This document shows, piece after piece, positions 1 through 11,001 of a stretch of 64,000 bases of DNA. Source of the DNA: Thelonectria olida. Its lineage: Eukaryota; Ascomycota; Sordariomycetes; Hypocreales; Nectriaceae. The DNA lies in assembly GCA_020736575.1 (NCBI GenBank), contig JAGPYM010000032.1, positions 62,001 through 126,000 on the forward strand, read 5' to 3'. The position numbers and the translations under genes were made by a program. Numbering within the stretch: the first letter of the stretch is position 1; every line of letters starts with the position of its first letter. A model generated the notes under the pieces. That model was not told where the DNA came from, ran no database searches, and saw nothing but the letters and a program-made list of their open reading frames with translations.

Positions 1-718
1 TTGAGCTGCTCGTAAGCATTGGCCAATTACGTACACATATTTAATGTGACGCTTACTCGATAAGGGCCCCTTGTTTCCCGTACACTGCTCGTATAAATCT
101 GCGACCCAGCAATCCGCAGCCGTGTCAACCGTCGCTACAAACCTTGCCATCAGCCGTGTTTCCCAGAGATAAGACATGATTCATTAAATGGCGGTAGTTA
201 CGCCACGAAAATTTGGGTGGACATGAGGGATGGAGAATCGGAAGGTGGTGGTAGGTTCCATTAACTTAATCCTTCTCGTAAAACTCAGCCAGTGAGAAGG
301 GGATGACTTTGGACCCGGACATAAAGACCACATTGGATATCGGAGATAGCGGTTCTGGACCGTCTCAGTCGGCTCAGTGACGGGGGACACCTAGAAGGAG
401 TCTACTCGATAGACTCAACAGTCAGACAGCCGTACAAGAGCAGAGCGTATCGAGAAAGTCGAGTTGCATTTGGCAGCGAACACAAGAGTGGGACGATGAC
501 GACCGGCCACCGGATCGGCTGACAATCAGGCAAGGGGGTTCTGGATTGCATTCGAGGAGGTCGTGGAGGAAGTTGGGGAAGGTACCGATGACAGGAGTGG
601 GATAGAGGAAAATTTCCTGCCAAGGGAGCATGTGCATACTGCGAAACCCACGTTCCAATTCTGAGGGCCGTTTTCTCACCGGGCACGAGTGGTCACGTAA
701 GTCGTTGACGGGAAGTTA
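1..718. other. No assignable gene
   Basis: Only short overlapping reading frames are present. A minus-strand stretch at about 420-690 reads like an exon in places but matches no family I recognise and has no convincing start or splice context. Nothing else is supported. Confidence 0.4.
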
Positions 719-1570
719 TCAGCACACGAAGAGCCAGTTTACGTCTTCATATCCCTTTCTTCTCCAAATCATGATTGCTCCTCCTTGGCCATCAGCAGAA
801 GGCTTAACCACTCCTTCTCCGATTGCACCAGTTTCCATTCTCACGTTTGATCACTTCAATCCAACCACCTCAAATCCTGCGACAAGGGCGCTCGTGAAGC
901 CCCATATCTCCGCGAATGCGAAGCTTCTGCCCGGACAAAGATGCTTCCCTCCACCAAATGGGAGATATGAAGCCCTTCGTTTTCGCTTCATGTTAACACT
1001 GCCGGCTTTTCCCGCACGAAAACGGTCCGCAATGAACGTATCAGGACGACCACCCCAAGCATCCGCCGCTCGCTGACCACATTACGTTTACACCCGCTCT
1101 GAGTAAGTATGAGTTGCCATCTGTATCAGAAAGAACGGTATCTTTCATGACCCGCCTCGTCCCGAGCACCTGATTCACCAACCGGACCGCTTCGCGATAA
1201 CTGCTGACGAGGAGGGGACACTTGCCTTCCAACTGCGAGATGTCGAGCGTCAGATCGCGACCTTTGCCGTCGGCTCTGTAAGAAATCTGAGCGAGCGGCG
1301 ACACCTCATCGCGGATGCGATCCACAACATTAGGTCACAGCCAGACATTCGTTAGTAACCAATACGCCGCGGGAATTGAGTTTGTTGTCGCGACGAAGAG
1401 GAGAGCCATCTCGAGCTTGGTCACTTCGTCGTTCTTGATACCGCTTTCTCGAGAGACTTTCGCACGGACTTTGGTGATCCAGCCATGGTGCGGATTCTCA
1501 AGACTCACACGCAGCTCAATCCCAATCCCAATGCGGAAACCTCCGGTTGCTAATATTTCACCATGCTAAT
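719..1570 (-). pseudogene. Cytochrome P450, C-terminal half, decayed
   Basis: This is a relic of a haem-thiolate monooxygenase. On the minus strand, I can follow a helix-I region around 1350-1420 (a TTNSIPAAYWLL-like segment), a CPLL..YREAVRL segment that matches the K-helix ExxR region at about 1180-1220, a YLLRAG strand, the W..RPDTF..RF region, and the haem-binding loop FGGGKHLCPGR near 920-960. The frame is broken: TGA at about 1332 directly before the PNVVDRIRDEV segment, a one-base shift near 1070, and a TGA at about 853 before the final tail. The tail ends at a stop at 719-721. The N-terminal half (membrane anchor and proline-rich region) is not visible upstream. It lies beside a decayed SDR reductase on the same strand, so the two may be remains of one metabolic cluster. 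The family assignment is firm; the subfamily and substrate are unknown. Confidence 0.8.
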
Positions 1571-1724
1571 AGTTCATCGCGCTAACCCATGGGGCAACAA
1601 ATGCCGTCAGCCGGTTTTGTCTACGGTAGCGTTTGACCTCGGCATTATCAAGGGATTAATGAGAACCCGCCTGGCTCTTTCATCATTGGCTGAACTATAC
1701 GAGCTCCTCACCGAGCCAGGCTCC

Positions 1725-3115
1725 TCTACTCCAGACCCTCAATCCCCTGTCTCAGGCTGTCTTGAGGCTTGTCCAACCTTGCTGGCCGAAGAAAGTCTTC
1801 AAGATATGTTCTGCGTGACCTCGGGCTTGATCACAGATATATCCCTCCCCTAGTTGCTGGCAGGATCGGGTATTTTGTTGTTCTGGGGACGCAGTTTGCG
1901 AAGAATTTCAACGATATCGGTCTAGTTGAATGGATGGGCAAACGCAAAGATTCGTTCATTTTGTATCGAAGGATCAAGTAGAGCAGCCACATGAAGTCTT
2001 GCACAGTCCTGCACATGAACGTAATACTCTACAACCGAAGGCATTGGCGATGTCAGCTTCTCACTTCTTGCCAGCCGTTGTGCCCCGATGGCATCGTAAT
2101 GACTCTCGGGGGGACTCGAATCTTACCGGGAGGGAAAAGAGAGATGTCAGTTCCATCGCTTTGCAATGGTCTTGCAACGTGTCCCATCGTTGAGCCACCA
2201 ATGTTACGGTATAGAATTGGACCCTTTTAAAGATTGGATTGAAATGTTGGCATGCGTGGGTCCAGAAGCCGCCGGATTTGTAACCGCCAAAGGGATCAAA
2301 CGCCAGTACATGGCGACGACATACGTTAAAGTTGGGTAGTATTGCATTGAACACAAATCCAGGCTCTTTGCCTGTCACCCATTCCCATGCTGCGCGCTCG
2401 GCCTCCGTTTTCGAAGCTGAATAGACAGTTCCAGGGTGCGGGTCGGCCGAATCCCAGGCGTCAGCAACAGCTTTGTCATTCCAACTATCTGTTGGACTGA
2501 AGGTTAGCATCTTTGTATTCGTACTCGTAGCGATATGTCATGGGGGTTGGGTAATAACCTATCGCAACGCTCATCTCCGTATTCGTGATGGGGCTGACTG
2601 CTGCAGTCGAGGAGGACGTGAGAATGAATCTTGTTACAGATGGATATTTTGCGGCAGCCTCTAGGGCATTCTTGGCCCCGTTTACTGCGATGGGGATGAC
2701 AACCTTCGGATTGGTGCCAAAAGATACATCAGAGGCCTAGAGATTGGGGGAGGACAGACGTCAGTACTTTCTTGTCTCTGCGAAGAGATCGAGCCGCTTC
2801 GAATAACTTCCCATGTTGACCGTTGCACGAGAAGAGATAGGACTGATGCCAATGTACAACGCCGCCGACATCTTTCGTCGTTTCATCAAATGCTCCCGGG
2901 GCTTCCATCGACGGCTCAATCGTCGTTTCAAACCGGCCCTTGCCGTTTTTCTCTTCAAACAACTCCTCTAGCCACGACTTCCGGCTGCGAATCGTTCCAC
3001 GAACCTTGCAACCCGCATTCAAGAGCTGGTAAACCACGTGGGAGCCGATGTAGCCATTTGCACCTGTCACCAAGACCAAGGAGTCTTTGGACAGGATAAC
3101 GTCGGTACATGCCAT
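1725..3115 (-). pseudogene. NADPH-dependent aldehyde/ketone reductase (extended SDR), decayed
   Basis: The minus-strand start at 3115 leads into a Rossmann nucleotide-binding motif, TGANGYIGSHV, then GTIRSRKS. An exon at 2640-2735 carries VNGAKNALEAAAKYPSVTRF, followed by TSSS. The catalytic YSASK signature is near 2415, then LPNFNV, a VQDCARLHVAAL segment near 1985, and ERIFAFAHPFN near 1950. The order and content match dihydroflavonol-reductase-like or Gre2-like fungal aldehyde reductases. Two introns are suggested, one ending TCTCTAG near 2738 and one ending CAACAG near 2490. Breaks include a frameshift near 2850 before the SPISS segment, degeneration after LPNFNV (2330-2040), and in-frame TAG stops near 1920 and 1850, so it cannot make the full enzyme. 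The C-terminal FFGQQGW region reaches about 1750. The next gene downstream is the decayed P450. Confidence 0.8.
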
Positions 3116-4427
3116 TGTTACGAGAAATCTTCAAAATTTCGGATATCTAAGATCAGGAAATCTTTTTAAGGAGCAATCTGCTTTAGTTCTGGGCCCACAC
3201 AGCTGTTATAAAGGTTGAGAGTCTAGCGGACTGATAATGACTCGGAGTAAGCCGGCATTCGGTAGGTACAGTAATAGCCCCCTTGACAAGGACAATGGGA
3301 ATTTATCAGCAAGGGGATTATAAATCCTGGAAACATACGACAGGCGCCATTAGCGCTAATGCAAAGAAGAAGAAAAAACAAGAGAGAACGCAATAGGAAA
3401 TCAAGGCAGTAAGACGCACCTCATTGAGACGGTATTTTCCGAGCTAAGGAATACCCAGCAGCTCCTATTGGGCAGACTTTACGAATTCATCAAAGCTCCT
3501 TGCCCGATGGAAACTAGACATGTCACATTTAACGGTGCTTTTGACTGTGCGTTGAAGCTCTTGATTTCTTTTTTGGGGCTCGAACACTTGATGTGCTGAA
3601 GCATGTCGCTCGACAGGTATGCTCGTGGGTCTGTGGGGATAAGACATCTGCTTACAGTTAAATTATCCCTTCAAAGCTCAGACAGGCCTATGCGGCTGCC
3701 AGGGCTATTCTAGCATCTTGCCCAGCCTGCACTAGCTGCGGCCAAAACGCAAATTTACGTCGCCGACACAAAGCGCGAAAAAAGTGCGGGTGAGGATCCC
3801 CTCGGCGATCTGTTTCATAGCCTCTAAGTTGGATGAGAGATCTGGTAAACTTTGGTCAATGAACATGAACGGGATCCACACCGACGTAGTGCTCTTGTGA
3901 TCATCACCGCCGGCAAGCATAGCATCTACGGGGAAAGGCGGACGTTTAATTCCGAAGCCAGACTGCCACACGCAATGGAACAGTTGATGAATGAGCTTGA
4001 CAAAGAAGTCGAATGACTTGCAGCATCAGTGACTCTACCCATCGCGGCTAAGAATACCGGTTCTGATAAGACTCAAGCCCTCGCACCATTACATCTGGGT
4101 ATTGAAGTTATCCTAACAAGTTCCGCATGCTTGAGCTTAGTTTATCATTCTTGTCTTATCGCCATTTCTAGAGAGCGTATACCGAAGAGAGGCGGACCTA
4201 CCTGGCGACTGTTAATTCCGATTAAGTCACTATTTTATGCGACATTTAAATTTATGTAGAGGAAGAGCTGCGCGTGTTGCACGAGCTGAAGTCGAGGTTA
4301 AATAAGACGCGCTAGCACGTAGGATGCAGTATTTCATGAGGCATGTTGATATTCGTCTGTGCTATTGACCAAGACACTAACATATCGTATCGCCGCATGC
4401 ATGTCCTATAAAGCGTCCACGACAGAT
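3116..4427. other. Intergenic, no gene recognised
   Basis: Short minus-strand frames at 3465-3647 and 3732-3971 start with ATG but show no domain, no splice-linked continuation and no homology I recognise. Otherwise nothing is supported here. Confidence 0.35.
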
Positions 4428-5917
4428 TCAGAACTCGATGCATGAAACTGAATTGTGGATTGATTGACCACATCCATTGCTCAACCATGGATTGGCATGG
4501 ATGTGGACTGAAGCCAAGGTCTGCATTGATACCATGAAAGTAGTGGATGAATTCCCTGCCGAATCAGTCCAAGGCGTGATGTTGTGTGTCGCACAACCGA
4601 ATCTTGATATGTGGAGAAACTCTTCATTTTTTTCTCCCCATTCAGGGTCTCTGGAAACCTTTTCGTTAACAAACAGGGCTCTCACTACAGTGGCTATTGG
4701 GTATGATTCCTGAAACGATTCCAATAGGTCTAAGTGTCCTACAACAGTCGTAGGACGATGCCGTTGGTAATCCTGTGTGACGTCCATATCACTCTAACCA
4801 AGCGGAAAAGAGCCCAATCACCTCTCCTCCAATCTCGCCAACCGTGCTTATTGCCCTCAGTTGCCACAGTTGCAGTAGTGATACCACATCCATATGAGCC
4901 CAGTACGACCCGAGTTGTCGTGAAGTGCTATATTCTACAAAGGTAAACCTTCCATTGCCTTCGGTATAGGTAATATACCCTGGAGACTCAGCAAATAGTG
5001 CTGATGTTTGGCCGTTCTGTTTATCTTGCCGTGTCAACTTCCACACTATGCCTGACTCACAGCCTAGTACAGTAATCGTCGAATTCGGTTGTCCCATCAA
5101 AATGCACTCTTTTGGACTTCCCGCACGGACCATCATTTAGGGGTGTATCTAGTAATTCGAAGGGCACCGTACAAAGCGTACCTTGCTAATAAGATCAAAT
5201 CTAGCTATTAACAAGTCAACGCCCGAAAGTGACCGTAGCAACAGCAGTGTTAAAATAGCTTCTTGAGATGGCGGATTCAAGAAACAGAACTGAGCAGTTG
5301 CAGCTAGGAGGCGACACGTTGCCTGTTCTTTCGCCGCCTGAGGCAGCAAATAGACACAGTCCAAAATTGGACCAGTAAGCCAGGTACTTGAGCTACAGTG
5401 TGTATATAGTGCGTAGACAGTGTGTTCTTCCACCCCACCCCACAAATGTCCGTGCGGACAAATCCAAAGAGTTCCACAAAAGGACAACCGATTTCGAATA
5501 GTACTGTAACTGTCTGGCCTCTTGGCTGTTGGCCTCTGTCCACTCGAATCTTCCCCCCGCAATGGCGAACTGCATTGGTCGCAAGTCGGGAGAACGTAAT
5601 TCCTCACTCTGGCCGTTTTGCCAGGCAAGTCTGTACCTTGAACCGGACCAGTCTGCTGTTTCAACAGTAGCCAGAGGCAGTCGGTCAAGATTCACGTTGC
5701 TGTAGTATAGCTTCATGGTGTCACTGAGCCCACCGATGCATACCTTTGCGAAATATTGTATATTGTCCTTGTCTTGGGATATATTGAGCGAAAATTTCCT
5801 TGGGCATCCATGTGGTGAAAGATGTTGAAACTTGGCGATAACATGAGAAACATGTTGCCTAGGCGTTCCTGTATTGATGGCTATGATTGCTTATCCATCG
5901 GCATAAGGGGATGACAT
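4428..5917 (-). pseudogene. Uncharacterised protein gene, decayed
   Basis: A minus-strand frame opening with ATG at 5915-5917 (MSSPYADG) meets TAA at 5891-5893. It then continues in the same frame, with balanced protein-like composition, through about 5393, including NIQYFAKVCIGGLSD, LATVETADWSGSRY and MQFAIAGGRFEWTEANSQE. Two further same-strand blocks, 5136-4789 and 4787-4428, also read like protein and may be later exons in other frames. The TAA would be explained by a CAA-to-TAA change. I do not recognise the family and find no signal peptide or membrane segment. The coding nature of the first block is fairly convincing; the link to the later blocks is inference. Confidence 0.4.
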
Positions 5918-6952
5918 CTGGCTCTTGCAAGTCGACTAACTAGTGGAGGGCGTATATCTTTTGAGGCAGAGTAGATAGTAGCTGGGACAAGAAGCGGCGA
6001 TGGACGGCTAGACGACTATTTCTCAAAGATTCCGTGAAATAAAAGGCACAGAAGTGAGTTGACATGACTGCATCGTGGATCAACGCCGTTGCTTTTTCAG
6101 GTTTACCCAGGTTGCTTATTACGCCAACTTGTGTGCTCGAAAGTGGCAAGGAGGTAATTGCTGTCAAGCTTAGGCGAAGCAGCCTGGGGCAATAAGGCCA
6201 CGGCCTTGGCAGGGGTGCAAATTCCAACGCCAAATTCTCACCTAATTTTGAGCGCTAGGAGTAACCCCGACGCCTGGGCAGGTAGGCTTAGCGCTCGTAT
6301 CTGGTAACCAATGGGCTGTAACGCTGCACTCCGACTGGGTATGTAAGAATTATTTCTGGAGCGCATCGGCCGGTTCAGAAGTGGAAGTCGAAGCTTTCCC
6401 GCTGAACTGGTGTATAAACTTTGAAGTGGACAATTGGCACTTTAATTTGATGACATAAGTCTGCGAACATGCCTCCCCGCCACCAAGACTACTATTTTCA
6501 ACCACGAACTTTAAATGTCAATTGCCCGACCACTTCACGCTCAATTAAATAGTATAAAATACCCAAGTTAAATCCCTATTCAAGAGCTTCAATGCAACGC
6601 CGCTGCACTTTGAACGTGGCTGTGCTTGACTCGATCTATAAACTTCTGTTACGATTGGCCTCCCAATTGCCCTCGTCTTTATCCGGGCCATCTTTCCAAG
6701 TGTCCCAACACCGGGAGAAACTTTTTCAGAATCTCGAGATTCTGTTTCTTGACTGAGTTAGCAACGAGGCGACCCGGCCGAGTAAATTGCCGACATTACT
6801 TGGATCCCCTCGACGGACGCTAGCCGTCCACAACCGCATCTTGCGAGCCTTTCAACGTATGTTTATTCCTCCTTGGGTATGAAATGATGCATAAAAGCTC
6901 ACGAAGTGCGTAATAGGCCTTTAACTACGGCTTATCTATGTGATCCTACACA
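5918..6952. other. Intergenic region upstream of the Zn2Cys6 gene
   Basis: No gene is recognised. A 97-codon minus-strand frame (5940-6233) has no recognisable domain. The last few hundred bases are the presumed promoter and 5' leader of the transcription factor that starts at 6953. Confidence 0.4.
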
Positions 6953-8817
6953 ATGGCTCCTCCCCGCCGTTGTCATCGTCGCAGCCACCCTAAGTCACGC
7001 AAGGGCTGCGATACCTGGTGAGTCTCAAGACGCCGATATCTACGCTGAGGGCAAGCCTAACGACCGTCCAGCAAGCGACGACATATCCGTTGCGACGAAA
7101 ACTTTCCCCAATGGTGAGTTTGTTTCAAAGCCTCTGAAGCTTGCATTCCTATGCCGATAGCCAGCTAACAGAATTTCTCAGCCGTAACTGTACCAAATAC
7201 AAGTTTCGATGCCCCTACAAGGACGTGCGAGTCCCTCGCTCATCTGGCTCTACAATTTCTGATAAGCCTGATTTGATGTGGACGCCCCAGATCGAAGCAA
7301 CTCTCTCTGAATGGCAGAGAACAGGTATCTTCCCGCTGCCCTGCTTGGGTCTGTACCCAACTCCTAGGCCTCATCTCTACTCTCTGGAGGACTTGCGCCT
7401 GATCCATCACCTTGCCACGCTGTATTGCGAACTGGCGACCCTCGATGTGAACAACTTTACCCTCTGGACTCGTCACATCCCAACGTACGTAACCCACCGG
7501 TGAAGGAAACGCAGCATTCAATACTGATTCTCGGCTTCTCAGTCTCCTCCAAATTGGCGCCACAACACCCTACGTTCTGCATGCACTGCTGGCCTTTTCG
7601 GCCACTCACATTTCCTTTCTCACAGACTGTCCTCTGGTTGGTAGCATGGCGTATGAGCATCGCGGCATTGCTCTCAGGGGCCTGCGAGAGGATATTAGCT
7701 CGTTCTCCCGTGAGACCTCAGATGCCATTCTGGCCGCATCTTTTGTGCTTTCCTGGCAAGCTACTGACTGGTAAGCTGAGGAGGATTGACAATTGATCGT
7801 GATATCTAACACATGAAACAGGCGCAGCTGGATCCAGTTGATGCAGGGAACCTCATCGGTAAGTTTAACCGTATAAATGCAGTCTCGCCCTTACTCACAC
7901 GTAGTAAGGTTATCGGTGCCATGGACTCCTGGAAGCACGAGTCCCAGTTTGGCGACTTTATTGCGGAGAGCAGCACGTTTCTCATGGTTCCGCCCTCACC
8001 TGGAAAGGATCTTCGCCCACAGGCCGATGATTTGGGGGCGTTTCAGCGCACTCTTGAACAGATTCAACGTGTGGAGGCATATTTGAAGCATCGCAAAGAG
8101 GACATGACTCACATTCAAGATATTATTGGTTTCCTCAGGGATTCTCGCAAGATCAGCTCTACCCTCTCGATTGCCCAGCAATTTGAGCGTCTTCAGCCCC
8201 TCAGGACTTGGCTTTTCTGGAGGCCCGTTAGTTATCTCCAGAACTACCACGGCTCTCCCAACTCGCTTGTCGTAGTTACACATCTCTACACTGTGGCCCT
8301 TCTTACGGAGCGTCTCTTCCCTGGGATTGGTGCGGCCTACTTTGGGAGTCTCATCATCTCACCTATCGAGGAGATCACCCGACGACTCATGGCTATTAAC
8401 GTCTTGAATGGTGCTAAGTGCGAGCTGCAGACTCCTCTGAAGCTGATCGGCTTTCCTATCGACATGGTTGACGAGTTTCGCTCCCGTATGGGCCGGGCTC
8501 AGCCTGAGGGGACGCCCTCTGTTCGGCAGCACGACCCTCCCAACTCCTTCATCGTTCAGGAAATGCGGCCCAGGGCTGAGTCAAACATGCCATGTAGAGA
8601 TACAGCTCTCAGCTACAGTACTGAAGAGGTACCTATGCTTAATGTGTCAAGGCCACTACAGTCGGCCGCCAGCTCTGTGGTTCATTCATCGCCTTGCCCG
8701 AATCAGCAGCATCTCAACGCTCCCTCGCCGGCATTCAAGGGAGCCTACAGTCCAAAATCTTCGACGTTGGAGGTTCAGTTGTACGGTGATATTGAAGCAT
8801 ATGGATTGTTGACATGA
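6953..8817 (+). CDS. Zn2Cys6 (fungal binuclear cluster) transcription factor, Upc2-like type
   Basis: Predicted six-exon gene of 527 residues: 6953-7017, 7072-7113, 7182-7484, 7543-7770, 7822-7858, 7909-8817. All junctions keep phase, with GTGAGT, GTACGT and GTAAG donors; the last acceptor (7908) is AAG, the only choice that stays in frame. Exons 1-3 together build one complete zinc cluster at about residues 19-46, with six cysteines in the spacing C-x2-C-x6-C-x6-C-x2-C-x6-C. The cluster is split by introns at its second and fourth cysteines, which argues strongly for the splice model. A proline-rich linker follows. Next comes a helical regulatory region starting LRLIHHLATLYCEL and containing TPYVLHALLAFSATH and LVGSMAYEHRGIALRGLRE, the pattern of Upc2-type and related fungal regulators. 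The tail is Ser/Pro-rich. It should be a nuclear DNA-binding regulator. Its neighbours are dead metabolic genes, so its targets cannot be inferred. Confidence 0.88.
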
Positions 8818-10578
8818 GAGCATTCCAAGGAGGGCCTCCTGCCACGATGAATGATTCCCACAACAGCTACCAGACCGGGCTCGTTACTCCTGCCCAGACC
8901 GTATCCATATGAATTCATGGCCTCAGGGGGAGCACCAGCCTCTTATTTGAAACTAAGGGGAATTGAACATTTCCACCTAGGATGACCACCACTCCAACAT
9001 TCCCGCCTCCGAAGATCCGCCTTCATGTGGTTTTGCACACGAGCTCACCATGCCCTTATCTCAACCCCGACTAGCTCTGCCTGCTTCGATTATCCCACGA
9101 AGCAAATTCTTAGGAGCAACAATAAAGATTCATTACGGCTCGACTTCGTTCTATAGTAACGATATGTTCTTTTGAGGGTAGCCTAGGTAGAATATTAGCG
9201 AGCGTGTATATCAGTTGAGGCCGACCGATATGATAATAGAGGTGCCGCTCAATGCCATAAATGCTCGGGCTGACAGGCTTAAGCATTACTTCCATTAACA
9301 TTCTTGTGTGACGAGGCTTCTATCGCTCAACTATCCAAAGTGTCTGAAGTGCCACTCTTATCTTTCCACCAACTTGGCAGAATGCCACCTGTGTGAATTC
9401 CCTCCATTTCTCTATTCTTCCAGACAGTTCTCATTTGCTGCCCTTCCGTTCGCGACTTGTGATGATGAGTTTCGGTCTTGGGACAAAAGCACACATGGAA
9501 CCCCTGGGGTAGGCGGCTGCGCAAAACTTGCGTCCCAAATGGTGATCATTGTTGGCCTACCGAACTGGCCCAACGTCACCGTAGGTCGATGAGTGAGACC
9601 CAGAGAATCCTCTCGTCTATATTTCTGCCCTTTGGGACCAGCGCACTGCCACTCAACACATGCATAGTCCGCATAGTAGTCGAGATGCTTCAGTTAGGTA
9701 TCTTACAGCCTTGCTCTTATGACATTCCTCCGCACTAGTTTAGTTAGATGCTTTACCTTCCATTCTTATATCAGTTTAATCATAATCTCGGGGCTCGATA
9801 TACTGCGTAGTCCCCAACCGAAGAAGCTGTTTCGATGAAAAGATGCCGAGTCGGAAATGGGCTTGCCAGCAACAGCCATGAGGGACAGACCAAGCATGAG
9901 CCTCCGTCTCAGAGTGATGCGGACCCCCATCAGCACTAGTAGCTATGTCAGACAATTGGGTCCACAGGGATCATTGATGGCACCAGTCAATTGATGAGAA
10001 TTATCTAAACAAAAGAAATTGAACAGCCATGTGTTCGGGCACAGCTATTTAAGCTCATATCGTTAGGACTGGAGTCCTTGATACGACAAGCCAGATGTGA
10101 AACCGGATACACGAACCCTAGGTAAGGGCTGCGTTTCATATACGTCGCACGGCTCGATAGAGCATAGTGGAACTGTCGGATCCGCAAGATTAGAAGGGCC
10201 GGACCGAAAGGTAGGTTCAAAAGTGATAGAGTTCACACGTCAAATATGATGATAAGGGCCTCAAAGTGAGGCTATTCAATTGATCAACTGTGATGTGTTC
10301 CATCTGTTGTGTTCCTCTCCGTGTTGAGGCTGTGGATGAGGGGTTTTCCTCCCTTTCCTTCCAACGTTCCTTAGTCATCTCGGCTAGACCTGCCTCCTTC
10401 ATCTGACAGGAACATGGTGGTGGTGTGCGACATGTACGTTAATCCAATTATTTATATAATATATTGTTAGAATTCCTATTAACCTTACAGCCCCCTTATA
10501 TAGCGCCATAGCTATATTATAGTACTATTATTAATATTTAACCTCGGTCTTATTTCCCTCCTAACTGCTTGCCCCTAT
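8818..10578. other. Intergenic, no gene recognised
   Basis: No coding frame longer than about 95 codons and no family is recognised. The part from about 10440 to 10560 is strongly A+T-rich and directly precedes the left terminus of Helitron A. Confidence 0.5.
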
Positions 10579-10603
10579 GCCTTGAGGAACGAAGAGACGA
10601 AAG
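10579..10603 (+). repeat. Left terminal sequence of Helitron A
   Basis: CCTTGAGGAACGAAGAGACG and a few following bases are shared with the starts of B (23243) and C (26684). The first 15 bases are the exact inverse of CTTCGTTCCTCAAGG found just inside the right ends at 26625 and 35896. Confidence 0.8.
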
Positions 10604-10831
10604 GCCTTTTGAACGCGCCGGCCCTTGCAAACTTCACCCCGCAAAATCTCCCGCTTCCCATTGGCCCAAAAATTACCACTTTCGTCCAGCAGCTCCGCAG
10701 GATGTTTGAAAGTCTGTCGTGATTGGTCGTCGGTGCCTTTTTTCTCCCCCCTTGGTCTTGCCCTAGTAAGCGCGTTCCCAGCCGCCCGCCGCCGGCGCTT
10801 CCTGATCTCCCTCTCTCATCATCACGCCATC

Positions 10832-11001
10832 TAACGCAGCCGTCTTGAGTTAACGCAGCCGTCTTGAGTTAACGCAGCCGTCTTGAGTTAACGCAGCCGT
10901 CTTGAGTTAACGCAGCCGTCTTGAGTTAACGCAGCCGTCTTGAGTTAACGCAGCCGTCTTGAGTTAACGCAGCCGTCTTGAGTTAACGCAGCCGTCTTGA
11001 G
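10832..11001. repeat. 19 bp tandem repeat, nine units
   Basis: The unit TTAACGCAGCCGTCTTGAG is repeated head to tail about nine times without visible divergence, starting at 10832 with a slightly changed first base. It overlaps the 3' end of the Rep-helicase coding frame of element A and supplies its stop codon (TTA at 10983-10985 on the plus strand). Element C lacks the array, so it expanded after the copies separated. Confidence 0.95.

Noticed and set aside
10832..11001. CRISPR-like repeat array
   Set aside because: The units are directly contiguous without unique spacers and the genome is fungal; it is a simple tandem repeat.
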